Positions 1 through 7,455 of a DNA stretch of 27,635 bases are shown here, one piece after another. Position 1 is the first letter of the stretch. Every line of letters starts with the position of its first letter. This stretch comes from JAWVYT01 sp046483065 (GTDB taxonomy: Bacteria > Gemmatimonadota > Gemmatimonadetes > Longimicrobiales > RSA9). Made by a program: the position numbers and the translations under genes. The notes under the pieces were generated by a model. That model searched no databases. It was given only the letters and a program-made list of their open reading frames with translations, and was not told the DNA's origin. The DNA is taken from the NCBI GenBank assembly GCA_046483065.1, contig JAWODW010000048.1, forward strand, positions 1-27,635. The letters run 5' to 3'.

Positions 1-81
1 AAAATAATAATCATCAAACTAATGATAAGGACGCTTATTTAAGTTGACTTTGCGATTGTCCTAGAATGGTGTGCTTGTGCC

Positions 82-110
82 TTGTAAAGACATACTTCCT
101 GAGCTATAAT
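82..110 (+). promoter_or_regulatory. Sigma70-type promoter of efp
   Basis: A perfect -10 box TATAAT lies at 105-110. A -35 box TTGTAA (4 of 6 consensus bases) lies at 82-87, with a 17-base spacer. Transcription would start near 117, giving a leader of about 35 bases before the efp ATG at 151. The surrounding bases are AT-rich and belong to the left foreign block. Confidence 0.5.
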
Positions 111-150
111 CCTGTAGATATTTTTATAAGACGAACAAAGGAAATGATAT

Positions 151-380
151 ATGATCGATGTAAACGAATTACGTAAAGGGGTCACCTTCGAACAAGACGG
201 AAACTTGTACAAAGTTTTGGATTACGCCCACAATAAACCCGGACGTGGATCAGCGACCATCCGCATTAAAGCCCGCGACCTTCGCAAGGGCACAACCTTG
301 GATATGACCTTCACTTCTGGCAACCGTGTTCAGGATGTCCGCTTAGATTACAACAACGCTCAATTCTTATACGCAGACGA
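151..380 (+). CDS. efp: Elongation factor P, N-terminal part (truncated at a chimeric join)
   Basis: Elongation factor P binds ribosomes stalled on polyproline and promotes peptide bond formation. About 77 codons are seen, from MIDVNELRKG to FLYADD. They include the conserved loop HNKPGRGSA, where the exposed residue at the loop tip is K, followed by RIKARDLRKGTT and the SGNRVQDVRLDY stretch. This is the KOW-like first domain of the family. Full-length EF-P is about 185-190 residues, so the OB domains are missing. The ATG at 151 is preceded by AAAGGA at 137-142. At about 379-380 the sequence turns GC-rich and the frame runs on into unrelated codons until a stop at 433-435. The protein resembles Chloroflexota EF-P (judgement from memory, not a search). 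Identity is secure; the genome it belongs to is not that of the rest of the window. Confidence 0.9.
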
Positions 381-777
381 CCGGGCACCGCCATCCTGGT
401 GGCGGGCCTCGCGATCCGATCCCAGTACGTGGTGATGGCCGTGATCGCGCTCTCCCTCCTCTCCTTCTTTCTGGTGTTCGCGGTCTTCTTTCCCGCGGTC
501 ACGGGAATCGAGGCCGGCGTGAACATGTCCGGAGACCTGAAGGACCCGCCTCGTTCGATTCCCCGCGGCACCTTCGCAGCCCTGGGGGTGGGTTTCCTGG
601 TCTACATGACCATGCCGTTCTTCTTCAGCTCGTGGGCCGACAGCGCGACGCTCGTGGAGGATTCGCTCATCATGCGGAGGATGGCGTACTTCGGCCCGCT
701 CATTCTTCTGGGCGCCATGGGTGCGACCCTCTCCAGCGCCATGGGAAGCGTGCTCGGGGCTCCCCGGGTGCTGCAGG
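381..777 (+). pseudogene. SLC12-like (Na-K-Cl cotransporter family) amino acid/cation permease, internal fragment
   Basis: This is an open stretch of about 130 codons with no start and no end. Membrane segments are visible around 387-500 (GTAILVAGL, then YVVMAVIALSLLSFFLVF). They are followed by the family signature FFPAVTGIEAGVNMSGDLKD, then PPRSIPRGTFAA, another membrane segment (LGVGFLVYMTMPFFF), and SSAMGSVLGAPRVLQA. These are the hallmarks of bacterial APC/SLC12 cation-chloride cotransporter relatives, which normally have 12 membrane segments. After LQA at about 777 similarity ends and a different sequence begins. The left edge is the GC jump at about 380. It may be a real gene remnant or a piece placed here by assembly. 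Confidence 0.75.
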
Positions 778-779
778 CC

Positions 780-861
780 CGGGGGCCAGGAAGGTCTCGA
801 GGTGGTGCTGGACGATGGGGTAGAGGGGCGTGGCTGTGGGTCGGCGACGCCGGTAGACCAT
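780..861 (-). mobile_element. IS91-family transposase, 5' terminal remnant
   Basis: Reading the minus strand from the ATG at 861 gives MVYRRRRPTATPLYPIVQHH and then LETFLA. This looks like the first residues of IS91-type (Y2, rolling-circle) transposases, which start with a basic YRPRRP-like stretch and then a PLY..V..H motif before the zinc-binding domain. Only about 26 codons are present. The zinc finger and the paired tyrosines are absent because the sequence is cut at the join with the permease fragment near 780. Bases 862 to about 1010 would be the element end upstream of the transposase, but I cannot define its terminus. The match is from family memory over a short stretch. Confidence 0.5.
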
Positions 862-1002
862 AGACGGGCCGGCGGCGGGGCTGGCGCCGCGTGCCGGCCG
901 GCGGCGCTCTCTGGCGCAGGCGGATCGGGACGCCATGAGGGTCGTCAGCGGCGGCGAGTGCGGACGGTGCGGGAGCCGGTCGGCAGCGGAATCTCGAAAC
1001 GG

Positions 1003-1480
1003 GTGAGTCGATACAATGCCCAGGAAGCGTGTCCTTGGAATGCGGGCAGGCTGGTACAGGCCACGGCGGAGACGGACTATCTGGCTCGGGCGGGGCGCTT
1101 CCTTGGGGGTGGGGGTGGGGCTGGGGGTCGGGACGGCGACGCGGACGCCGAGGGTTCGTCGCGAATATCGGAGGCGTCGGGGCGGGCGCAGGGTTCGCAC
1201 CGCCCGCGGGGTGAGGGGACGGCGCGCTACCCCGGCACCGACTCACCGTCGCTGATCGAGCTGCTGCGCACGGCGCTGGACCCCGAGGCGTGGGACGCGT
1301 TCACGCGGGGCTCGCCCGGAACGTGTGCGTGGCGCTGGAAACTGGTTGGCGGAGGTCGACGAGCCGCCGGAGGCGGCGGTGGCGGTGCTGCGGGAGGCGC
1401 TGGAGGATCCGGAGCCGCTGGTGCGGGAGCACGCGGCTTGGGCGCTGGGGCGGCCGAGACGCGACGGTATTGGTAGAGGA
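1003..1480 (+). pseudogene. queG: Epoxyqueuosine reductase QueG, C-terminal remnant with frameshifts and an internal deletion
   Basis: QueG reduces epoxyqueuosine to queuosine in tRNA. It has two 4Fe-4S clusters and a C-terminal HEAT-like repeat. Visible here are AQEACPWN at 1015-1038 (the end of the second cluster motif; the family has a Cys before QE..CPWN), YPGTDSPSLIELLRTALDPE at about 1230-1290, and AFTRGSP at about 1298-1318. Next are GLARNVCVALE in a second frame and GNWLAEVDEPPEAAVAVLRE in a third frame, followed by LEDPEPLVREHAAWALGR, a clear HEAT repeat. The conserved link between RGSP and RNV is shortened, and one base is missing near 1345. The N-terminal cobalamin and substrate domain is absent. 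No intact protein can be made. A short copy of the dispersed hairpin repeat follows at 1553. Confidence 0.7.
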
Positions 1481-1552
1481 GAAGAGGCCAGGCGCTCCAC
1501 CGGTCGTGGCGACGGGTGCGGTGACGGATGCCCCGTCCGACAGGTGCGGCGA

Positions 1553-1622
1553 GGGTGTCCCGAACCTTCCGGCCGTCGTCGCCGGATCAATAGGCGGAGG
1601 CTTTGGGCCGCGTGGCACCGCT
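1553..1622 (+). repeat. Dispersed hairpin repeat, copy A (short, decayed)
   Basis: The copy begins GTGTCCCGAACCTTCCGG at 1555-1572 and continues through a CCGTCGTCGCCGG stretch to GGCTTTGGGCCGCGTGGCACC at about 1599-1619. It aligns base for base with the first third of copies B (10829) and C (15305). Its hairpin arm has decayed (GGGCCGC in place of GGGTCGC, and the returning arm is lost). It sits between the queG remnant and the DUF3124 gene. Confidence 0.7.
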
Positions 1623-1813
1623 CAGATCGGCGCGAGCCAGTCAGCCGGCTTCCGGTGCTCCGTCTCTGTGCCGGTGGAAGGCAGGGCAGTGCGGCGTCGG
1701 GATCCGCGTGAACGGCCCCGGCCCTGCACCGTGTGCAGCCCCGCGTGTATGTTGCGGGCTCCCCCGGCTGTCGAGAGATTATCTCTTCAATTACCCCATC
1801 CCGGGCGGCCGCA

Positions 1814-2401
1814 ATGAAAGCCGAATCGAGTTCCATCGCCGCACTGTGCATCGGCCTCTTTTTCATGGCAGGGTGCGATGCCCCGGGGGATGGTGCGTCT
1901 CTCGCGAGCGCCCCACTTCCGAACAGCCTCGCCGATACATCGACCCACGTGGCGCGTCGTGAGATCCCGAAGTACGGTCCGACTCGGGCAGTCGACAGCA
2001 CGCGGGCCCACGTTGCACGTGGACAGGTCCTCTACGTTCCGGTGTACTCCCACATCTTCCACCGGACCGAGGAGCGCGAATTCGATCTGACGGCCACGCT
2101 CAGCATCCGGAACACCAGTCCGACGACGCTCCTCCGCATCCATGACGTCGACTATTTCGACTCCGAAGGCACACTCCTGAAGTCGTATCTGGACCAGCCT
2201 CGCCCGCTCAGCCCGCTGGCTTCCACGTACGTCGTGATCGACGAACGAGATCGGAGCGGGGGAGTCGGGGCCAACTTCATCGTCGCCTGGGAATCCGAGA
2301 GTCCCCTGACACCGCCCGTCGTGGAAGCCGTCATGATAAGCACCCACAGCGGCCAGGGAGTCTCCTTCACCAGCCCGGCTCGCGTCATTCAGGAATGGTG
2401 A
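1814..2401 (+). CDS. DUF3124 family lipoprotein
   Basis: The 195-residue protein has a short lipoprotein signal. A hydrophobic stretch (IAALCIGLFFMAGC) ends in the lipobox MAGC, so the mature protein should be lipid-anchored at Cys21. The body carries the DUF3124 pattern: GQVLYVPVYSHIFH, then LTATLSIRNT, VDYFDSEGTLLKSYL, LASTYVVIDERDRSGG, ANFIVAWES, and VEAVMISTHSGQGVSFTS at the end. The molecular function of DUF3124 is unknown. I chose the ATG at 1814 because it places the signal peptide at the N-terminus; an in-frame upstream codon at 1733 would add 27 residues that spoil it. No strong ribosome binding site is visible. The 3' end overlaps the tail of the opposing RCC1 fragment by 17 bases. 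Confidence 0.85.
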   Translation: MKAESSSIAALCIGLFFMAGCDAPGDGASLASAPLPNSLADTSTHVARREIPKYGPTRAVDSTRAHVARGQVLYVPVYSHIFHRTEEREFDLTATLSIRNTSPTTLLRIHDVDYFDSEGTLLKSYLDQPRPLSPLASTYVVIDERDRSGGVGANFIVAWESESPLTPPVVEAVMISTHSGQGVSFTSPARVIQEW

Positions 2402-2645
2402 TGGTCACGGGACGCTTCCCCGTCATCCCCCGCTTGAACATCCCCGTGCTCAGGGGGATCACAAAACGCGCTATCACGCGGCCCGGCTCGACCTTGAGCC
2501 GGTCCAATGTGCCGTCGCCCACTTCGCCGAAGTCATTGTAGCCCCAGCAGTAGACCTCCGTATCCGTCCCGATGGCGCGGAAATGGTCCGCCCCGGCTCT
2601 GATCTTCGTGAACGCCACCGGGGCCGAAACGGGATCGCCTCGAGC
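2385..2645 (-). pseudogene. RCC1-repeat protein, C-terminal fragment
   Basis: The minus strand encodes FTKIRAGADHFRAIGTDTEV followed by YCWGYNDFGEVGDGTLDRL, which is one RCC1 blade (pattern: F..I.AG..H..AI..D..VYCWG.N..G.VGDGT). It ends with VTITIPE and a stop at 2385-2387. RCC1 proteins form seven-bladed propellers, and bacterial ones are usually secreted with many repeats, so this is only the last blade and tail. A GTG at 2618 could start translation but would give 77 residues with no partner blades. Upstream, the frame runs into the 3' end of the acyl-CoA dehydrogenase gene without any further RCC1 similarity. I read it as a remnant joined to that gene at about 2645. Confidence 0.6.
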
Positions 2646-2658
2646 ACGCTGTGGAGGC

Positions 2659-4347
2659 TCAGGCTTCCGGGCCTCTCTCCTTGCCCCGCCCCAGGGCTAC
2701 CGCCGCGATGATCGCCGGCGCCAGGTCGGCCATGGCGACGGTCGGGTCGACCTCGTGGCCGCCGCCATCGTCCCGATCGCCGGCCTCCCCGGCCTCTCCC
2801 GCCATCACCGCTGCCAGGTCGCGCGCCAGCTCCGGCCGGGGGCCGCCCGTCACCCGCTCCAGGAACCCCGCCGGGTCGAGGTCGTACTTCTGGAAATCCC
2901 GGAGTGCCTGGGTGAACAGCACGTTGTGGGGGCCCTCCCATGTCTCCATGATGATGCTGTCGCGGTGCAGCCGCGGCAGCGACGAGAAGCGCTCCTCGAT
3001 GCCGTTGCCGGCGAGCACCATCATGGCCTCGTGGAGCTGCTCCGTGGCGAGGCGGGTGAGCACCGGCTTGGCCAGGCTCAGCAGGATCCGGAAGTCCAGC
3101 GCCGCCTCGCCGCGGTACCCATCCTCCTCCGCCGCCTCCCACAGCCGTAGCAGCTCGAAGACGACGACGAGCGACCGCCGCCTCGCCTCCACCACCCCCC
3201 TCATCGTCCGCTGCACCAGGGGATACCGGGCGATGGAGCGGCCGAAGGCCTCGCGGAAGCCGGCGTAGTCGCCGATGATCCGTTCCGCCCGCCGCAGGGT
3301 CGAGGCGGCGAACAGGGAGCAGGCGAAGCGCGACGGGGTGAGGACGTAGCGGAGCAGGTTCGGCAGCCCCCGCTCCAGCGGGCCGACGGGCCAGGCGCGC
3401 GCGCCGTCGAACGTGACCTCGGCGGTGGCCAGCGCGCGGGTGCCCAGCTTGTCCTTGAGCCGGTCGATGGTGTAGCCGTTGCGCGCGCCGTCGAGGAACG
3501 CGGGGACGAGGAAGAGGCCCACCGGGGTGGCGGCGAGGGCACCCGCGTCGGCACGTCCCGCGGCGGTCTCCGCCGCGCGGCTGGCGGCAGCCCCCTCCCC
3601 CGGCGACCCGTCCGCCGGCGACCCGTCCGCCGCCGGCCCCTGCACCGGCTTGGCCGTCACCAGGAACCAGTCGGCGTTGATGTTGGAGCAGAACCACTTC
3701 TGGCCGTGGATCCGGAAGGCGTGGCCGTCGGGGACGGCCCGGACCGTGTTGGCGGGGACGTCCGAGCCGCCCTGGATCTCGGTGACGAACTGGGCGCCGT
3801 GGACGTAGCCGTCGGCCGAGGAGCCGAGGACGCCGTCGAGTGCGGAGCGGAGGGGGTCGGGCAGGTCGCGCGTCTCGAAGCCGTGGGCGCCGTCTGCGGC
3901 GGCTTCCAGCGCCCGGACCAGCCCGTCGGTGCACGCCAGCGAGCACGCCACCCCCGCCTCCCCGTTCTGCGCCAGCAGGTAGATCATGGCGTAGTGGACG
4001 AACGGGTCGCCGCGGACCGCGCCCAGCCCCTCATCGCCGTGGGAGATCCGGAGCGCCTCCAGCGTGGAGGCGGGGAAGACGAGCTCGTCCAGTCGGTCGT
4101 CGTAGGCGTTCCGGTGCCGGATCCAGGGCGCGTTCTCCGGCCGGGCCGATGTCTCCGCCAGCGCCCTCAGCTCCCCGGCGGCCCGCGGCCCGAAGGCGGC
4201 GAGGCGGCCGCGGTCGGCGCCGGGGGCGTAGCGGTCGAGGAGGCGGTGGAGCAGCGGGTCGTCTTCGTACCAGTCGGCGGAGCGCCGGTCCAGGTAGGCG
4301 CTGAAGTCGTAGGTCGGGGTCGGGCTCGGGGTCGGGGTCGCGGCCAT
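2659..4347 (-). CDS. Acyl-CoA dehydrogenase family protein
   Basis: This is a flavoprotein of 562 residues, predicted to oxidise an acyl-CoA to the enoyl-CoA with electrons passed on through ETF. The N-terminus is a Pro/Thr-rich tail. An alpha-helical domain follows, then the central beta domain with FVTEIQGGSDV (the FAD/substrate loop) and FRIHGQKWFCSNINADWFLV. The C-terminal helical domain follows with RRAERIIGDYAGFREAFG and LHEAMMVLAGNGIEERF. METWEGPHNVLF comes after it, and the Glu in WEGP stands where the catalytic base lies in the family (the YEGT position). At over 550 residues it is longer than typical 380-residue members and closer to the AidB-like branch. A Gly/Ala/Pro-rich insert around residues 230-265 is probably a flexible linker. 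The ATG at 4347 has a weak GGTGAG upstream. Substrate cannot be told from sequence. Confidence 0.85.
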   Translation of the reverse strand: MAATPTPSPTPTYDFSAYLDRRSADWYEDDPLLHRLLDRYAPGADRGRLAAFGPRAAGELRALAETSARPENAPWIRHRNAYDDRLDELVFPASTLEALRISHGDEGLGAVRGDPFVHYAMIYLLAQNGEAGVACSLACTDGLVRALEAAADGAHGFETRDLPDPLRSALDGVLGSSADGYVHGAQFVTEIQGGSDVPANTVRAVPDGHAFRIHGQKWFCSNINADWFLVTAKPVQGPAADGSPADGSPGEGAAASRAAETAAGRADAGALAATPVGLFLVPAFLDGARNGYTIDRLKDKLGTRALATAEVTFDGARAWPVGPLERGLPNLLRYVLTPSRFACSLFAASTLRRAERIIGDYAGFREAFGRSIARYPLVQRTMRGVVEARRRSLVVVFELLRLWEAAEEDGYRGEAALDFRILLSLAKPVLTRLATEQLHEAMMVLAGNGIEERFSSLPRLHRDSIIMETWEGPHNVLFTQALRDFQKYDLDPAGFLERVTGGPRPELARDLAAVMAGEAGEAGDRDDGGGHEVDPTVAMADLAPAIIAAVALGRGKERGPEA

Positions 4348-4443
4348 GGCTCACCTGCGGATGGAAGAGGCACGGGTGGAGCTTCCGTACGATACAACGC
4401 GGCGGCGCCCGCCGCAGGGTCGCGGCCGGAGGGCCGTGCGCTG

Positions 4444-5187
4444 CTACGGCGGCGCCAGCGTAGTGAACCGGTTCTCGATCGCCTCCATCACCGGGGCCGG
4501 GTCGCCGACTTCGACCGTGTAGCGATCCGCGTTCGAGCCGTAGCGGAAGACCACCGTGTAGCGACCCGCGTCCAGCTCCAGCGGGTACTGCCATCCCGCG
4601 GGTGCCACCACCGCCGAGCACGGGCCGTAGGGCGGATCGATCCCGAGGATCCGCACCGTCAGCGTATCGCCTTCGCGATGGGGCTCGGCGCCGATGGCGT
4701 ACCCGGCACATGGGTAGGCCTCGGCGGTGACCAGGCGAAGGCGCAGGCCGGACCCGGCCGGAACGGTCTCCACGGCCACGTGGATCCGTCCTTCGAGCGG
4801 GAGAAGCCCGGCTGCCCAGTGCGTCCGCACCACCGTTCGCGCCGTGGCGAACGCCGCGCCGGTGCCCAGCACCCGGGTCTCCACTCGACCGGACCTGCGC
4901 AGCTCCAGCCGCAGCTCGGAGACCCGTCCGCCGTCACCGGTCAGGGCCGAAAACGTGGCGTCGTCGCCCATCCGCAGCAGGCGGACCACGCCCTCGGCTC
5001 GGTCTGCCAGCTCCGCGGTGTCCCGGCCCACCACCGCGAACCGGCTCAGCAGGTCCGCCACGAACGGCTGGACGCTGTCGGCCGGCAGCGACAGCCACCG
5101 CGTAGAGTCCTGCGCCTGCCCGACGAGGGCCGCCGGTCCCCCCGCCAGCAGGGCGAGGACCAGGCCGAACCGGAAACGGGACCTCAC
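4444..5187 (-). CDS. Secreted protein of unknown function
   Basis: The 247-residue protein has a classic signal peptide: basic RSRFRFG, a hydrophobic LVLALLAGGPAALV, and probable cleavage near GQAQ. I do not recognise the family. The mature part shows two beta-rich segments, one around LRLELRRSGRVETRVLGTG and a C-terminal one with YPLELDAGRYTVVFRYGSNA and DRYTVEVGD. The latter resembles a small beta-sandwich such as those that end secreted proteins. I prefer the GTG at 5187 because it gives a proper signal peptide; an ATG at 5250 in the same frame adds 21 residues. It lies 96 bases upstream of the acyl-CoA dehydrogenase on the same strand and may be co-transcribed with it, though the two have no evident functional link. 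Confidence 0.6.
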   Translation of the reverse strand: MRSRFRFGLVLALLAGGPAALVGQAQDSTRWLSLPADSVQPFVADLLSRFAVVGRDTAELADRAEGVVRLLRMGDDATFSALTGDGGRVSELRLELRRSGRVETRVLGTGAAFATARTVVRTHWAAGLLPLEGRIHVAVETVPAGSGLRLRLVTAEAYPCAGYAIGAEPHREGDTLTVRILGIDPPYGPCSAVVAPAGWQYPLELDAGRYTVVFRYGSNADRYTVEVGDPAPVMEAIENRFTTLAPP

Positions 5188-5333
5188 GAGCCCATGCCGA
5201 TCATCGGAAACCTCCACTACGTGACACCATCCTCCGTCTCCTTCCCGCATGTACGCGGAAGGTCAGGGAATCCAAACGCCGTCTCGGCTGCTTTCGGTTA
5301 GCTACGTAGTATGGATCGGCGCGTCAATAGTGA

Positions 5334-5414
5334 TTGCGAGGCGGTGGGGACCTGATCGTCGAGCGGCCCGATGGGAAGGTCCTGGCCATGGAAGTGAAGC
5401 TCGCCGGCAGCGTT
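5334..5414 (+). pseudogene. Remnant of a DUF4143-type ATPase C-terminus
   Basis: About 25 codons read GGGDLIVERPDGKVLAMEVK, then LAGSV. This matches the restriction-endonuclease-like core at the C-terminus of AAA ATPases with a DUF4143 domain (pattern: E/G-DLIVER.DG.VLA.EVK). Nothing of the ATPase domain is present upstream, and downstream the frame continues without similarity. It lies in the 340-base gap between the divergent secreted-protein gene and the TPR lipoprotein gene. The match is short but contains the characteristic D...E.K pattern. Confidence 0.45.
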
Positions 5415-5592
5415 GCCGGGCACCGTAGGCGGGGCCGAACCGCCGGCGGGAGGGCGGTTGGAGTAGTCTCTGGCCGGCCTCAGGGTCCGGAAAGGCACCC
5501 TCCTTGCGTTATCCATTTCAGTGCGGATTGCCAGAGTCACCGCGACCATCGGGCAGCACACCGAGTCTGTTGGGAAAAGCATGGAGGCGAAG

Positions 5593-7332
5593 ATGAAAGG
5601 GCAGCGTATCGTGTCGTCGGGCCTTCTGGCTGTTGCCGTACTGGTGAGTGCCTGTGCGTCGACTCCGGAGTTCGACCCGGACAATGTCCCGCCCGAGAGG
5701 GTCGGTGACGCGTACGGCGTGCTGATCGCCCCGCTGCAGCCAGAGGCCGGGGCGGATGCCGGCTTCGCCGGTCAGCTGGCGCGGGAGTTACGCGCGGCGG
5801 TGGACACGTTCCAGCGGTATCGCACGATGGACGACGACCTGGTACGCGGCGCGGCCGCCTACTACGAGCTCGACTATAGCAACCTCAGCTGCACCAACGC
5901 GATGCAGCTGGCGGACCGCATCAACGCCCGGCTGGCCGTGTGCGGCACGTACTCGCAGGGGGCGGACGGTATGACCGTCGACGCGCAGGTCGTCGGCGCG
6001 GGGGGGGAAGCCACCTTCGACATCGAGCCGTTCACCAGCTCCTCTCCGCAGCAGGCGGCGAGCTACATCACCCGGACGTTCAGCGACTACGTGGCCAGCC
6101 TGCGGAGCCTCACGTTCTGCGCGGACGCCCTGGACGTGGAGGACTACGAGGGCGCGCTCCGGCACTGCGAGGACGCCCTGGCGATCGATTCCACCTCCAC
6201 CACCGGGCTGTATCAGAAGGCTCAGGCGCTCCAGGAGCTCGAGCGCCACGAGGAGGCCTACGAGACGCTGCAGCGGCTGCTGGAGGTCGATGAGCTGCAC
6301 GAGAACGCCCATTACCTGGCCGGCATCGTGGCCACGAACCTCGGACGCGATCAGGTCGCGACCGAGCATTTCCAGTCGTACCTGGAGCTGAATCCGGGCA
6401 ACGTCGATGTCCGACTGCGGCTCGCGCAGGACGTGGCACAGGCCGGCAACCCGTACGCCGCCTACCAGCTGCTCCAGGAGGGGATCGACGCGGACACCAC
6501 CGGCAACCTGACGCTGCGCGAGTACGCAGCGCACTTCGCGCTCGCCGCCGCCGGGCAGCCTGAGCAGGAGGCGGAGTCGGACGCGCTGTACCGGACTGCC
6601 CTTGACTACTACGAGGAGGTTGTCGAGGAGCGGGGTGACGAGGTCGAGCCCCAGCTGCTCCGGAACATGATGTCCGTGCTGATCCGGCTGGAGGAGTACG
6701 ACCGTGCCGTCAGCACCGCAGAGGACGCCATCGCGATGATGGAGGAGGATGACGAGCAGCTCCTCTATACCTACGCCCAGGCACTTCAGCAGCAGGGCCG
6801 CACCCGCGAGGCGGTCACGGCGGTGAACCGCGCGATCGACGCGGGCCTCGACCCCATTCGCGCCTACACCCGCCTGGCCGAATGGCTGGCGCAGGAAGGG
6901 GATCTGGATCAGGTCCGGGAAGTGCTGACGGCGGCGCGGGAGTCCGGCGTGGACCTCGACCCGGTCGCCCGTCAGATCTTCGGCATCGGTCACAACAACT
7001 ATTACCAGCGCGGGCAGCGTGAGGAGGCTGTGCCCTACTTCGAGATCGCACGGGAGTTCGCCACCACCCCGTATACGCGCGGGATGGCGAACTTCTGGCT
7101 CGGCTACCAACTCTACACGGAAGCCGATGAGCTGACCGAGGGTGGCCAGGACCGCGACGTCTCGACCGCGCGGGAGGCGCTGCCGCTGCTCCGCGATGCG
7201 CTGGACTACTTCGAGCGCAGCGAAACCGCGGCATACGCCGAGCAGGAGCAGGGCGTGAACCTGGGCTCCATCGTCGACCGGACGCGGCAGCTCATCAACA
7301 TCCAGGAAGCCATCATCCAAAGCGCCGGGTAA
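5593..7332 (+). CDS. TPR-repeat lipoprotein
   Basis: The 579-residue protein has a lipoprotein signal. MKGQRIVSSGLLAVAVLVSAC places the lipid-modified Cys at residue 21, followed by Ala-Ser-Thr. Residues ~40-180 form an N-terminal domain. From about residue 175 to the end run helix-turn-helix pairs typical of tetratricopeptide repeats, for example YEGALRHCEDALAIDS, ALQELERHEEAYETLQRLLE, NLGRDQVATEHFQSYLELNP, and YAQALQQQGRTREAVTAVNR. TPR proteins of this sort act as scaffolds at the membrane. The start at 5593 is chosen for the GGAGG at 5583-5587, five bases upstream; ATG 5581 and GTG 5521 are in frame but lack such a site. The specific partner is unknown and neighbours give no hint. Confidence 0.75.
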   Translation: MKGQRIVSSGLLAVAVLVSACASTPEFDPDNVPPERVGDAYGVLIAPLQPEAGADAGFAGQLARELRAAVDTFQRYRTMDDDLVRGAAAYYELDYSNLSCTNAMQLADRINARLAVCGTYSQGADGMTVDAQVVGAGGEATFDIEPFTSSSPQQAASYITRTFSDYVASLRSLTFCADALDVEDYEGALRHCEDALAIDSTSTTGLYQKAQALQELERHEEAYETLQRLLEVDELHENAHYLAGIVATNLGRDQVATEHFQSYLELNPGNVDVRLRLAQDVAQAGNPYAAYQLLQEGIDADTTGNLTLREYAAHFALAAAGQPEQEAESDALYRTALDYYEEVVEERGDEVEPQLLRNMMSVLIRLEEYDRAVSTAEDAIAMMEEDDEQLLYTYAQALQQQGRTREAVTAVNRAIDAGLDPIRAYTRLAEWLAQEGDLDQVREVLTAARESGVDLDPVARQIFGIGHNNYYQRGQREEAVPYFEIAREFATTPYTRGMANFWLGYQLYTEADELTEGGQDRDVSTAREALPLLRDALDYFERSETAAYAEQEQGVNLGSIVDRTRQLINIQEAIIQSAG

Positions 7333-7336
7333 CGCT

Positions 7337-7374
7337 CGGTTGCGAGACGGAGCTTCGGCTGCGAGACGGAGCTC
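7337..7374. repeat. Tandem 19-bp duplication downstream of the TPR gene
   Basis: Two adjacent copies of CGG(T/C)TGCGAGACGGAGCT, at 7337-7355 and 7356-7374, differ at two positions. They lie just after the stop of the TPR gene, in the 123-base gap between two convergent genes. No obvious terminator with a T-tract is seen in this gap. Confidence 0.6.
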
Positions 7375-7455
7375 GTGCGCGATCACGTCGCGTGGGCGCG
7401 TTAAGACGCTCGCGACCTGTCGGTCACCTCGGCGGTTGAGGCCTCCCGCGCCGTC

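Noticed and set aside
44..67. TTGACT with TAGAAT as the efp promoter
   Set aside because: The spacer is only 12 bases; the TTGTAA/TATAAT pair at 82-110 with 17 bases fits better.
721..1476. A continuous 251-codon + strand frame
   Set aside because: It crosses the permease end, the reversed transposase start and part of queG. Only its middle reads as QueG and the rest is other sequence in the wrong frame.
2474..5301. Long open frames opposite the acyl-CoA dehydrogenase and secreted-protein genes, and in their other frames
   Set aside because: They have Arg/Pro/Gly-rich low-complexity products typical of GC-rich shadows, with no family features, and they overlap well-supported genes.
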